Shown: one piece after another, positions 8,210-16,993 of the stretch
How positions within the stretch are numbered: the stretch's first letter is position 1
Layout of the letters: the number at the start of each line of letters is the position of its first letter
Assembly: GCA_018815245.1 (NCBI GenBank)
Contig: JAHIXK010000011.1
Location: forward strand, 186,001-250,000
Length of the DNA stretch: 64,000 bases
Direction of reading: 5' to 3'
Source: Gammaproteobacteria bacterium
Lineage (GTDB): Bacteria; Pseudomonadota; Gammaproteobacteria; Burkholderiales; Burkholderiaceae_B
Translations under genes and position numbers: made by a program
The notes under the pieces: model-generated
Told to the model about the DNA's origin: nothing
Databases searched by the model: none
The model's input: the letters and a program-made list of their open reading frames with translations, nothing else

Positions 8210-8338
8210 TCGCCAGCGCTTTGCGACATGTCCACACCCACAAGGTTGTTCATCTTCAAAAAGCCTGTGCCCCACGGCAATGCGATCCAGGACGGCATCC
8301 GACCAATGTCCCGTGGATTTTGTCAGGATTTTTTTAAA

Positions 8339-10051
8339 ATGGAATATACCGGCGCGGAAATCGTTGTCAAATGTCTGGAAGAAGAGGGCGTCAAGCACGT
8401 CTTTGGTTACCCAGGCGGAGCAGTACTCTATATCTACGATGCTATCTTCAAGCAAGACGGCTTCGAACACATTCTGGTACGCCACGAACAAGCTGCGGTT
8501 CATGCAGCCGATGCCTACTCGCGTTCAAGCGACAAGGTGGGCGTTTGTCTGGTTACCTCAGGCCCTGGCCTGACCAATGCTGTTACCGGCATTGCCACAG
8601 CCTATATGGATTCAATTCCCATGGTGATTCTGTCTGGTCAGGTGCCCACGCACGCGATTGGCCAGGATGCATTCCAGGAATGCGACACCGTAGGCATTAC
8701 ACGCCCCTGCGTCAAACACAACTTCCTTGTGAAAGATGTGAAGGACCTTGCGCGTGTCATGAAAGAAGCGTTTTACATCGCCCGCTCTGGCCGCCCTGGC
8801 CCTGTGTTGGTCGACATTCCCAAAGACATCACAACCCACAAAACCACGTTTGATTATTCCGAGCCAGTGAAAATGCGCTCTTACAACCCCGTGGTCAAAG
8901 GTCACCAGGGTCAAATCAAAAAAGCCGTGCAAATGATTCTGGAAGCCGAACGCCCCATGATCTATTCCGGCGGTGGTGTTATTTTGGGCAATGCCTCTGC
9001 TGAACTTACACGTTTGGTTGAGTGGGTCGGCGCGCCTTGCACCAACACCTTGATGGGCTTGGGCGCGTTTAAGGCCAGCGACAAGAAGTTCATGGGCATG
9101 CCCGGCATGCACGGCACCTATGAAGCCAACCTGGCCATGCAAAACTGCGACGTGCTGATCGCCGTGGGCGCTCGTTTCGACGACCGCGTAATCGGCAACC
9201 CCAAAGATTTCTCGTCCATTCCGCGCAAAATCATTCACATCGACATCGACCCGTCTTCCATTTCCAAGCGTGTGAAGGTGGATGTGCCAATTGTTGGCAA
9301 CATCAAAGACGTGCTTGTCGACCTCATTCAGTTGCTGGAAGAAAGCGGCAAGCGCGTTGACCAAGGCAAGTTGCAGGGCTGGTGGGAACAAGTTGAGAAG
9401 TGGCGTGGCCGCAAGTGCCTCGATTACGCCAAATCAGATGAACTGATCAAACCGCAATTCGTGGTTGAAAAGCTGTGGGAAGTCACCAACGGTGACGCGT
9501 TCGTTACATCCGACGTAGGCCAGCACCAAATGTGGGCTGCCCAATACTACCGATTCGACAAACCTCGCCGCTGGATCAACTCCGGTGGTTTGGGCACCAT
9601 GGGCGTGGGCTTGCCTTATGCCATGGGCGTTCAAATGGCCAACCCTGATGCGCAAGTGGCTTGTATTACCGGCGAAGCGTCCATCCAGATGAACATTCAG
9701 GAATTGTCCACCTGCTTCCAGTACCATTTCACGCCGAAAATCGTGAACTTGAACAACCGCTATCTGGGCATGGTTCGTCAGTGGCAGCAGCTGGATTACG
9801 GCTCACGCTATTCCGAAAGCTACATGGATGCGCTGCCCGATTTCGTGAAACTGGTGGAAGCCTATGGTCACATTGGCATGCAAATCACCAAGCCCTCTGA
9901 TGTAGAGCCCGCACTGCGAGAAGCCTTCGGTAAGTACAAAGACCGTTTGGTGTTCATGGACTTCATCACTGACCGCACTGAAAACGTGTGGCCCATGGTA
10001 AAGGCTGGCAAGGGATTGTCTGAAATGCTGTTGGGTTCGGAAGAGCTCTAA
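8339..10051 (+). CDS. ilvB: Acetolactate synthase large (catalytic) subunit
   Basis: Catalytic subunit of the TPP-, FAD- and Mg-dependent acetohydroxyacid synthase, first common step of valine, leucine and isoleucine synthesis. The 570-residue product has the usual length. The catalytic Glu50 lies in VRHEQAAVHAADAY, the glycine-rich FGYPGGAVLYIYD opens the N-terminal domain, and the C-terminal TPP/Mg motif reads TGEASIQMN, followed by LNNRYLGMVRQWQ. The ATG at 8339 follows AGGA at suitable spacing; an in-frame ATG at 8228 is less likely. It is followed by ilvH after 14 bases and then ilvC, forming an ilvB-ilvH-ilvC operon. The cluster also carries psd, pssA and leuA further on. Confidence 0.97.
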   Translation: MEYTGAEIVVKCLEEEGVKHVFGYPGGAVLYIYDAIFKQDGFEHILVRHEQAAVHAADAYSRSSDKVGVCLVTSGPGLTNAVTGIATAYMDSIPMVILSGQVPTHAIGQDAFQECDTVGITRPCVKHNFLVKDVKDLARVMKEAFYIARSGRPGPVLVDIPKDITTHKTTFDYSEPVKMRSYNPVVKGHQGQIKKAVQMILEAERPMIYSGGGVILGNASAELTRLVEWVGAPCTNTLMGLGAFKASDKKFMGMPGMHGTYEANLAMQNCDVLIAVGARFDDRVIGNPKDFSSIPRKIIHIDIDPSSISKRVKVDVPIVGNIKDVLVDLIQLLEESGKRVDQGKLQGWWEQVEKWRGRKCLDYAKSDELIKPQFVVEKLWEVTNGDAFVTSDVGQHQMWAAQYYRFDKPRRWINSGGLGTMGVGLPYAMGVQMANPDAQVACITGEASIQMNIQELSTCFQYHFTPKIVNLNNRYLGMVRQWQQLDYGSRYSESYMDALPDFVKLVEAYGHIGMQITKPSDVEPALREAFGKYKDRLVFMDFITDRTENVWPMVKAGKGLSEMLLGSEEL

Positions 10052-10065
10052 AGGAGATGGCAAAT

Positions 10066-10557
10066 ATGAGACACATTATTTCCGTTCTCCTCGAGAACGA
10101 ACCAGGTGCGTTGTCCCGCGTGGTGGGGCTGTTTTCTGCCCGTGGATACAACATTGAAACGCTGACCGTGGCCCCCACGGAAGACGAAACCCTGTCACGC
10201 ATGACCATCGTCACCGTGGGTTCCGATGACATCATCGAGCAGATCACCAAACACCTCAATCGCTTGATTGAAGTGGTGAAAGTGGTGGATCTAAGTGATG
10301 GTGCGCATATTGAACGCGAGCTGATGCTGGTAAAATTGCGTGCAGTGGGAAAAGAGCGTGAGGAATTGAAGCGCACTGCGGATATTTTCCGGGGTCGCAT
10401 CATTGATGTCACCGAGAAAAGCTACACCATCGAGCTGACTGGCAACAAATCCAAGCTGGACGCATTCTTGGACTCGATTGACCGCACCGCCATTCTGGAA
10501 ACTGTCCGCACGGGCAGTTCTGGCATTGGTCGCGGCGAGCGAATTCTACGAGTCTGA
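10066..10557 (+). CDS. ilvH: Acetolactate synthase small (regulatory) subunit
   Basis: Regulatory subunit that activates the catalytic subunit and gives valine feedback inhibition. It has 163 residues, the standard IlvH length, with an N-terminal ACT domain (MRHIISVLLENEPGALSRV, then FSARGYNIETLTVAPTED) and a C-terminal domain from about residue 85. The ATG at 10066 is nine bases after AAGGAG; the ATG at 10057 abuts that site and is unlikely. It lies between ilvB and ilvC on the same strand. Confidence 0.97.
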   Translation: MRHIISVLLENEPGALSRVVGLFSARGYNIETLTVAPTEDETLSRMTIVTVGSDDIIEQITKHLNRLIEVVKVVDLSDGAHIERELMLVKLRAVGKEREELKRTADIFRGRIIDVTEKSYTIELTGNKSKLDAFLDSIDRTAILETVRTGSSGIGRGERILRV

Positions 10558-10578
10558 ACCGCGATCCAAATCCGGTAA

Positions 10579-11640
<1,062 letters not shown>

Positions 11641-11675
11641 ACCGGAAAACTTTTAACAGGTTTTTCAGGCTTGGC

Positions 11676-11711
11676 AAAACCCCACCGCGCGAAAGTGCAG
11701 TGGGGTTTTTT
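11676..11711 (+). terminator. Intrinsic terminator after ilvC
   Basis: AAAACCCCAC (11676-11685) pairs with GTGGGG followed by six T (11700-11711), a GC-rich stem with a 14-base loop and U-tract, 35 bases after the ilvC stop. Confidence 0.88.
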
Positions 11712-11756
11712 CATTGGGGGAATATTCTTGATGGTATGGGCGGGTGTATTTATCGC

Positions 11757-11785
11757 TTGAGAGTACCAAGTATAGGGAGTACTAT
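11757..11785 (+). promoter_or_regulatory. Putative promoter of the cupin gene
   Basis: TTGAGA (11757-11762) and TACTAT (11780-11785) are 17 bases apart. The predicted start near 11792 gives a leader of about 77 bases. The match is moderate. A short AGTAC/GTACT inverted repeat overlaps the spacer and -10 box. Confidence 0.4.
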
Positions 11786-11868
11786 TTTTTCAGCAAAGCA
11801 AGTTCAGCCTTAAAGCGTAGTGCGCAGGATCGTCGTCGTGGTGTGTTGAAATCAACCAGGAGAGTTCC

Positions 11869-12339
11869 ATGAATAATAGACTTGTTGCTTTGTGCGTTTC
11901 GGCTGGTTTTCTTTGTGCGGGTGCATCCAACGCTTGGGCTGATGCAGGTGCCCACACAATGGTCACCCCGGCAGACCTTAGTTGGGGAGATGTTCCGTCG
12001 CTTCCCGCTGGTGCTAAAGTTGCCGTGATTGAAGGCCCTCTGAATGAGGCCAAGCCTTTCACTTTTCGCCTGAAGTTTCCGGCAAACTACAAAATCCCTT
12101 CCCATTCTCACCCCGCAATTGAACACGTCACGGTGATTTCCGGGACTTTCCACATGGGTGTTGGGGACAAAATGGACACCTCGAAAACCACAGCGCTTGG
12201 CGCGGGAAGTGCTGCCATCATGCAGCCACAGACCACCCATTTTGCCTGGACGGGTAGTGAAACCATTATTCAGGTTCATGGCGTGGGGCCTTGGGCAATC
12301 AACTACGTCAATCCTGCGGATGATCCAAGAAAAAAATGA
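11869..12339 (+). CDS. Secreted cupin-domain protein
   Basis: A 156-residue protein with a cleavable signal peptide (MNNRLVALCVSAGFLCAGASNAWADA, cleavage likely after AWA). The mature part is one cupin beta-barrel: the first motif contains PSHSHPAIEHVTVISG, with His ligands and the conserved Glu, and the second contains PQTTHFAWTG with another His. A metal-binding site is therefore likely. Export means it acts in the periplasm; substrate unknown. Similar small exported cupins are often annotated only as cupin-domain proteins. The start follows CCAGGAGAG. It lies alone between the ilvC terminator and the convergent SopB-like gene, so it is probably accessory rather than part of the ilv-psd-leu neighbourhood. 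Confidence 0.85.
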   Translation: MNNRLVALCVSAGFLCAGASNAWADAGAHTMVTPADLSWGDVPSLPAGAKVAVIEGPLNEAKPFTFRLKFPANYKIPSHSHPAIEHVTVISGTFHMGVGDKMDTSKTTALGAGSAAIMQPQTTHFAWTGSETIIQVHGVGPWAINYVNPADDPRKK

Positions 12340-12346
12340 CCGTGTT

Positions 12347-12374
12347 GTGGGTTGGACTTCAAGCGCCAACCCAC
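12347..12374. terminator. Convergent hairpin between the cupin and SopB-like genes
   Basis: A perfect nine-base stem GTGGGTTGG (12347-12355) / CCAACCCAC (12366-12374) with a ten-base loop straddles the ends of the two convergent genes, overlapping the last codons of the minus-strand gene. No U-tract follows directly; on the minus strand a T-rich run comes about 10 bases after the stem. It may act as a weak bidirectional terminator. Confidence 0.45.
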
Positions 12375-14170
12375 TTGGACAGCCCCTTGATTTGATCAAT
12401 GTTCTTGGGTGGTACATCCATTAACCGGTGGTAGTACCGGAGTTGTGTCTTGCTCCCGGTCACACCCGTATTAAGGGCCTGGATGTCCCTGTCCCCGCCA
12501 TTCATAAACAGTATTTTGTAGTTTTCTTTTGCCAAGCCTTCCCGTTTGGCATCTACAGCGCGGGGGGTGCCGCCATTGGCAATAAGCTGTGCGTACAGTT
12601 CCCTGATTTCAACATTGAGCTGGCCTGTACGGTCTTTGCCGCTTTTGCAGTTGAATGCAGGTGTCGCGCCAATTTCATTGGCCAAAGCCAATAGCCGTGT
12701 CGGTAATTTATAGGGTTCGTTTCCAACGCGATGGTGAAGCTTTGAAATGTAAATGTCCCGAATTTGCTCCGTTAAGTGTTCAATCAAGGTGATTTTTTCG
12801 CAGATTGTTCTTCGTTTGCTCAGGTCTGTCGTGTTGTTTCCGGTAATTGTTGCCAATTCTGCATTTAATGTTTGTATTCTGACGCCAGTCGCGCCACCAA
12901 TTGTTTTGTTTTTTTCGACCGATCCAATCAAAAGCTTGATTGCATCGTTGTTGATCAAGTCCGCATGTCGCCAAATGCCCATCACGTTTCCAGTTGCAGC
13001 CAGGGAAAGGTGGTCAACTGGTACATTGAACATGATGATTCTTGGCTTCACGTGGACGGTGTGCGAATTGCCTTCGTCACTAACCTGAACCTGAATTTCC
13101 CGACCGCTGGCTCTTGATAAAGCTTGCTGTTGCTGTTTTATCATCTCCTTTTCTTTGCCGATCGGGGTTAGCAGGTTCACTGAAACGATGTCAATGCTCA
13201 AGGGCCTGCCAGCTTCAGTATCATCCAGGGTAATCTTGTTTCGCTTTAAATGATCAATTAAGCTGGCATGGATGAACTCCTTGACACGGGCATCGTTTGC
13301 AGTGGCCCGTTGGCGGGGGTCTTCAATGCCGTAAGCATCGTGCACGCCGTGTCTGATTGCGGAAAAGCCGTGTTTCGTTTGCGTGCCGGCAGGTTGTTCA
13401 GCCCGAAATTCAGTTCTCCACAGGTTGACGGCATGGCGTTTTTCCTGAGTGGCATAACTGCAGATCCCGTTGATTCCGTCTTCTTGATACTTTCGCCTCA
13501 AAACACTGTCCAGCCCACTGGCTGGTGTCATTGTTGTAATGAAATTGACGGTTCGGGCCGTTTCCCCCGGTTCTGGAAACTGCATCGGGTGGCGCAATGA
13601 AATTGTGTTCCACTGCCTGGATTGAAGTGTGTCCACATAACGATCAAAAATCTGTTTGTCCAATGCCTCCACACTGACATCTTTCGTTCTAACACCCAAA
13701 CTGTGGCATTTGCCGTGAATAATTGAAGCCAGTGCAGTTCGAACGTGCACATGACGAGTTTGTTCGGGAATATTTCCCCCTTGGCTGCCCAAACGTATCA
13801 ATGTTGCCTGTTCTCGTTTGAACTCCTGAAAAATATCGAACAACCTGCTGCGTTTGTATTTACCGCCACCATCCTGTTGGATGCAAGCGTTGTCATGGCT
13901 TACGTTTTCCCACTGTTTTTCTCGAAGTGAACTGGTCGCCTTGCCTATTCGGGTTGTAAGTTCTTCGAGAGACAAATTCGTGTTACTCAGCCTGGCCTTG
14001 TTCATCAAGTCATTCACAACCTGCTGTGCTGCTTGATAGTGAAGAAGTTTGAAGCCAATTGCATCTGCTGTTGATGCGGATCTCGTGGACGATGCACATT
14101 CTCGAGAATTGCCTGGAGTTGACTCATGTCGCACTGATACGTGGGGTTTTGTCAGTTTAGGTATGGTCAT
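12359..14170 (-). CDS. SopB/IpgD-type inositol phosphate phosphatase, type III effector-like
   Basis: The 603-residue product carries the Cys-based phosphatase signature FNCKSGKDRTG, with C508 and R514 forming a C-x5-R loop identical to that of SopB/SigD of Salmonella and IpgD of Shigella. Family-like segments surround it: NEPYKLPTRLLALANEIG at 484-501, FNVPVDHLSLA at 381-391, where SopB has its first conserved motif, and a C-terminal IQALNTGVTGSK at 563-574. These proteins are injected into eukaryotic cells and dephosphorylate phosphoinositides. The first 40 residues are polar, Ser/Thr-rich and lack a Sec signal, as expected for type III substrates. No secretion gene or obvious chaperone is nearby. 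The gene looks more AT-rich than its neighbours and lacks a clear ribosome site, suggesting horizontal acquisition. Confidence 0.82.
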   Translation of the reverse strand: MTIPKLTKPHVSVRHESTPGNSRECASSTRSASTADAIGFKLLHYQAAQQVVNDLMNKARLSNTNLSLEELTTRIGKATSSLREKQWENVSHDNACIQQDGGGKYKRSRLFDIFQEFKREQATLIRLGSQGGNIPEQTRHVHVRTALASIIHGKCHSLGVRTKDVSVEALDKQIFDRYVDTLQSRQWNTISLRHPMQFPEPGETARTVNFITTMTPASGLDSVLRRKYQEDGINGICSYATQEKRHAVNLWRTEFRAEQPAGTQTKHGFSAIRHGVHDAYGIEDPRQRATANDARVKEFIHASLIDHLKRNKITLDDTEAGRPLSIDIVSVNLLTPIGKEKEMIKQQQQALSRASGREIQVQVSDEGNSHTVHVKPRIIMFNVPVDHLSLAATGNVMGIWRHADLINNDAIKLLIGSVEKNKTIGGATGVRIQTLNAELATITGNNTTDLSKRRTICEKITLIEHLTEQIRDIYISKLHHRVGNEPYKLPTRLLALANEIGATPAFNCKSGKDRTGQLNVEIRELYAQLIANGGTPRAVDAKREGLAKENYKILFMNGGDRDIQALNTGVTGSKTQLRYYHRLMDVPPKNIDQIKGLSKWVGA

Positions 14171-14254
14171 TGAACAATTTGTTTCAGGACGATTGCCTGG
14201 GTGCCGACGTTTTTTTGCAAGTAAGGCTGTCTAAGTATGTGTCGAGCCGTTTGC

Positions 14255-14268
14255 TTAAGTTCACTTAA
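14255..14268. promoter_or_regulatory. Palindrome TTAAGT-TC-ACTTAA, possible operator
   Basis: A perfect 6-2-6 inverted repeat lies in the 215-base gap between the divergent SopB-like gene and psd, about 85 bases upstream of the former and 117 upstream of the latter. It could bind a dimeric regulator of either gene; no promoter boxes around it are convincing. The rest of the gap shows only a TATAAA at 14348-14353, a possible psd -10 box. Confidence 0.35.
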
Positions 14269-14385
14269 AATTTGCCTCAATGAAGGCATCAGCCAAGATT
14301 CTTATTGCCAATTCGCACAGAACTCACCGCGCTCGGCCTTTTTGGCTTATAAAATCGGATTCATAACCATTCACAACAAAGAGCC

Positions 14386-15030
14386 ATGAACTATCCACAT
14401 CCCATTATTGCCCGAGAGGGTTGGCCATTCCTTGCAATCGTTGCCTTGCTGGCACTTGCGCTTCAGTCGTTTGGTCTCACATTCCTGTCTGTAGTGGCTT
14501 GGATTTTATTCGTGTTCGTGTTGCAATTTTTCCGTGATCCACCCCGTTACATCCCGGCACAGAAAAATGCAGTGGTGTCGCCAGCAGACGGTCGTATTGT
14601 TGCCGTTGAGCGTGTAGAAGACCCCTATGCGCAACGTGAAGCCCTGAAAATTTCCGTATTCATGAATGTGTTCAACGTGCATTCCAACCGCATTCCGATC
14701 GGTGGTGAAATCAAGTCGGTGGATTACTTCCCTGGTTTGTTTGTCAATGCCGATCTGGACAAGGCAAGTACCCAGAATGAGCGCAACGCCATCGTGATTC
14801 ACACTGACAGTGGCGCAACGGTTACTGCGGTTCAGGTTGCAGGCTTGATTGCACGCCGTATTCTTTGCTACGTGAAGCCCGCTGAGTCTGTGGAGAAGGG
14901 GCAGCGTTATGGCTTTATCCGCTTCGGTTCGCGCGTGGACGTCTACCTGCCCACCGATTCGGTGCCGAAGGTGGCCATTGGCGACAAAGTATCGGCCTCA
15001 TCGACCGTACTGGCCGAACTGGTGTCCTGA
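14386..15030 (+). CDS. psd: Phosphatidylserine decarboxylase, short form
   Basis: Pyruvoyl-dependent enzyme making phosphatidylethanolamine from phosphatidylserine at the inner membrane. The 214-residue product is the short Psd form common in betaproteobacteria. Two hydrophobic N-terminal segments (about 14-30 and 32-48) anchor it; SPADGRIV at about 65 and [10 protein letters not shown] at about 92 are family motifs. The self-cleavage site is the GS of [11 protein letters not shown] near residue 181, where Ser becomes the pyruvoyl group. The adjacent pssA gene, two bases downstream, supplies its substrate. Confidence 0.95.
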   Translation: MNYPHPIIAREGWPFLAIVALLALALQSFGLTFLSVVAWILFVFVLQFFRDPPRYIPAQKNAVVSPADGRIVAVERVEDPYAQREALKISVFMNVFNVHSNRIPIGGEIKSVDYFPGLFVNADLDKASTQNERNAIVIHTDSGATVTAVQVAGLIARRILCYVKPAESVEKGQRYGFIRFGSRVDVYLPTDSVPKVAIGDKVSASSTVLAELVS

Positions 15031-15032
15031 TT

Positions 15033-15851
15033 ATGCGCTTCAAGCGGAATAAAAACCGGTTTGGTGCGCCACGCGCTTTCATGGGTGCAGTAGCAAGGCC
15101 TGCCGGCAAGCCGCACAAAGGTGTGTACCTGCTGCCGAACATGTTTACCACCGCAGCCTTGTTTAGTGGCTTTTACGGCATCGTGATGGCCATGGGTCAG
15201 CAGTTCACCGCCGCCGCAGTAGCAATCTTCGCCGCGTTGGTGCTAGACAGCCTCGATGGCCGCGTGGCCCGAATGACCAACACTCAAAGCGCCTTTGGTG
15301 CTGAATACGACAGCCTGGCGGACATGGTGTCTTTTGGTGCTGCGCCAGCCTTGATCATTTACGAATGGTCACTCAGTGGCATGGGCAAATTGGGCTGGGT
15401 TGCAGCATTTGTTTATTTGGCAGGTGCCGCGCTGCGCTTGGCGCGATTTAATACCAATGCAGCAGTGGTTGACAAAGCCTGGTTCCAGGGGCTTCCAAGC
15501 CCCGCGGCAGCAGCTTTGGTCACGGGTTTTGTGTGGGTGATGGACGACGCCAAAATGGCAGGTGCCGAACTTGACTGGTTGGCTTGGGGCATCACCTTCT
15601 ATGCAGGTGTCACCATGGTGTCGAATGTGCCGTTTTTCAGCGGCAAAGACTTCCATTTCCGCCGCAGTGTCCCTTTCCTGGTCCTGGCCCTGATTCCGCT
15701 GGTGTTCGCGCTGGTTTCCCAAGACCCGCCCAAGGTGTTGTTTGGCGTGTTCGTGCTTTACGGGCTTTCTGGTTATGTGGTGTACGTGGTGCGTAAGGTC
15801 AAAGGGCAGGGGTTGAAAGGATTGGACATTGAGCGTGATGAGCATTTTTGA
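15033..15851 (+). CDS. pssA: CDP-diacylglycerol-serine O-phosphatidyltransferase
   Basis: Integral membrane enzyme making phosphatidylserine from CDP-diacylglycerol and serine. The 272 residues include the CDP-alcohol phosphotransferase signature, DGRVAR then eight residues and GAEYDSLAD, at about residues 72-94, with its conserved Asp residues. About six to eight hydrophobic helices are visible, ending in a charged tail (KVKGQGLKGLDIERDEHF). It starts two bases after psd, so the two are co-transcribed and form the complete phosphatidylethanolamine branch. In related genomes leuA follows; here a 302-residue accessory gene intervenes. Confidence 0.95.
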   Translation: MRFKRNKNRFGAPRAFMGAVARPAGKPHKGVYLLPNMFTTAALFSGFYGIVMAMGQQFTAAAVAIFAALVLDSLDGRVARMTNTQSAFGAEYDSLADMVSFGAAPALIIYEWSLSGMGKLGWVAAFVYLAGAALRLARFNTNAAVVDKAWFQGLPSPAAAALVTGFVWVMDDAKMAGAELDWLAWGITFYAGVTMVSNVPFFSGKDFHFRRSVPFLVLALIPLVFALVSQDPPKVLFGVFVLYGLSGYVVYVVRKVKGQGLKGLDIERDEHF

Positions 15852-15889
15852 AGAGAAGTTATTGTAAGTAGGCGTAATCTTCGGAACTT

Positions 15890-15919
15890 CATGTTGTTTT
15901 TGTTTACCAAATCAACATG
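15890..15919 (+). repeat. Inverted repeat upstream of the 302-residue protein gene
   Basis: CATGTTG (15890-15896) and CAACATG (15913-15919) form a seven-base stem, extendable past one mismatch by three more pairs. The right arm abuts the GGAGG of the small frame at 15928. It may be an operator or a leader hairpin. Confidence 0.4.
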
Positions 15920-15927
15920 GAGGCAAT

Positions 15928-15972
15928 ATGTCTAATTTCGCTAGGCACTCCAGAAAAATTCATTTTCATTGA
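15928..15972 (+). CDS. Possible 14-residue leader ORF
   Basis: A short frame encoding MSNFARHSRKIHFH begins five bases after GGAGG and ends 26 bases before the 302-residue protein gene. It is basic and His-rich. The strong ribosome site sets it apart from random short frames, and it could be a leader peptide or a small cationic peptide. There is no homology I recognise. Confidence 0.3.
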   Translation: MSNFARHSRKIHFH

Positions 15973-15998
15973 TAAATGTGGTTTTGGAGGTGTTTGTC

Positions 15999-16907
15999 AT
16001 GGCTGTTTCTGGTTCGTCTTCGGCATCATATTCTGCTGAGCTTTACCGTGATTTGCGCAATCTAAGTCAGCAAAGCCAGCTGGGTGTATCCCAGTCTGAG
16101 TCGGACTTCAGCAAACTGGAGGACTCGGGGCAGCTGGATGCTCTTAAAGAGAAGTACGGAGATTTTTCTTTCAATCATTTGAACATCAATGGTGACAACA
16201 CGATTGATGAGAATGATTTAAGCAGTTCCAGTGACAGAAGGTTCGTAATCAGTGGTGTCAGGTCTTCAGATCGGCAATCCAGTGGTACAACGGAATCCGA
16301 TGTTTCGAAGCCACCGAAGCCATCGGAACCATCTGAATCCTCTACATCCGGGCAATCCGGAGCCGATGTTCCACGCGGTGGAAAATCGCTGACCGTGGAT
16401 GGAAAAAACATGGGCTTTACCCAAATCACCAATTTCCAGAAAAGGCATGATGGAATGCAAGACATTCGTTTTCCGTCAGGTACCGATTACTTGGTGGTTA
16501 CTGTCAGCCATGGCAATGGTTCAGAGAATTCCCTTCAGTCAAGGTTTCAATTGGAGACCGATAAAAACTTAAGTGTTGTTGGTCACACGGGTGGTGACGA
16601 CAAAGTGATTTTTCTTGTCAAAGTCAATGGCTCCAATTTGAGCGGAGCCAAGCTGAATTACCAAGGCGGGTCTGCGCAGATAACCGCTGTTGAGACTGGC
16701 GGGCGTTCCCTCTCGATAGCAGGCGGTTCTGGGGGCACCAATAACTTTGGCGTTCCAGGCGGTTCCTATTTTGGGATTGGGGCTAGTGATGCCGGTAAAA
16801 CCTATGGTGGCGTCGCATTTGGTGCGGGCACAGACGATCCGGTAAATTTTTTCACTTCAGGAACGCACAACGACCGGGGCGCTTACATGCATGTGAAGGT
16901 TTCATAG
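15999..16907 (+). CDS. Uncharacterised Gly/Ser-rich protein with EF-hand-like loop
   Basis: I do not recognise this 302-residue protein. It contains no Cys and no Trp. Residues 1-60 are Ser/Gln-rich and probably helical. [12 protein letters not shown] at 62-73 fits an EF-hand or dockerin-type calcium loop (N, N, D, then I, then final D). A Pro/Ser/Glu linker spans about 103-127, and the remaining 170 residues are Gly/Asn-rich and likely beta-structured ([19 protein letters not shown]). No signal peptide is visible. Such composition resembles proteins exported without a Sec signal, including type III harpins or type I substrates; this is inference only. The ATG at 15999 follows TTTTGGAGG; a TTG at 15969 is poorer. 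It separates pssA from leuA, which are usually adjacent. Confidence 0.7.
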   Translation: MAVSGSSSASYSAELYRDLRNLSQQSQLGVSQSESDFSKLEDSGQLDALKEKYGDFSFNHLNINGDNTIDENDLSSSSDRRFVISGVRSSDRQSSGTTESDVSKPPKPSEPSESSTSGQSGADVPRGGKSLTVDGKNMGFTQITNFQKRHDGMQDIRFPSGTDYLVVTVSHGNGSENSLQSRFQLETDKNLSVVGHTGGDDKVIFLVKVNGSNLSGAKLNYQGGSAQITAVETGGRSLSIAGGSGGTNNFGVPGGSYFGIGASDAGKTYGGVAFGAGTDDPVNFFTSGTHNDRGAYMHVKVS

Positions 16908-16939
16908 CCGTTTTCTGACTGTTAACGGAGTCCCGTTTT

Positions 16940-16993
16940 GGTCTGGCATTGTTGTATCCTTGGAATATACTCAGGAGAACACAATGCCAGACC
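16940..16993 (+). promoter_or_regulatory. 13-bp perfect inverted repeat spanning the leuA start
   Basis: GGTCTGGCATTGT (16940-16952) and ACAATGCCAGACC (16981-16993) are perfect inverted arms 28 bases apart. The right arm contains the leuA start codon; the loop contains its AGGAG. A promoter candidate, CTGGCA (16943-16948), 17 bases, then TATACT (16966-16971), lies inside. If that promoter is used, the repeat is a DNA operator and the leader is only a few bases long; if transcription begins further upstream, it is an RNA hairpin controlling leuA translation. Confidence 0.6.

Larger units (their letters stand above)
7918..8338. promoter_or_regulatory. Divergent intergenic region between the sigma factor and ilvB
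   Basis: This 421-base stretch has no protein gene of normal size. On the plus strand it holds a good ilvB promoter (8052-8080) and a leader of about 250 bases with hairpins at 8154-8170 (CTGAAC-TTGTG-GTTCAG) and 8189-8203 (CCCGA-CATAA-TCGGG). Longer possible pairings lie between CCACGG near 8273 and CCGTGG near 8311. A run of seven T lies just before the ilvB start. The layout is compatible with attenuation, but no textbook terminator is visible. A plus-strand ATG at 8228 is in frame with ilvB, but would add an atypical extension. Confidence 0.5.

Noticed and set aside
8228..8338. In-frame N-terminal extension of ilvB (MSTPTRLFIFKKPVPH...).
   Set aside because: It lacks a ribosome site, does not resemble IlvB, and the ATG at 8339 gives the standard N-terminus.
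9661..9700. IlvB TPP motif reads TGEASIQMN rather than the usual GDG/GDA.
   Set aside because: Glu at this position is, from memory, common in betaproteobacterial acetolactate synthases and conserves the acid group.
15890..16860. HrpB/HrpX-type (TTCG-N16-TTCG) boxes upstream of the 302-residue gene, and the like upstream of the SopB-like gene.
   Set aside because: Only a partial match (TTCG-N16-TTGT near 15880) is found and none upstream of the SopB-like gene, so type III co-regulation is not supported.
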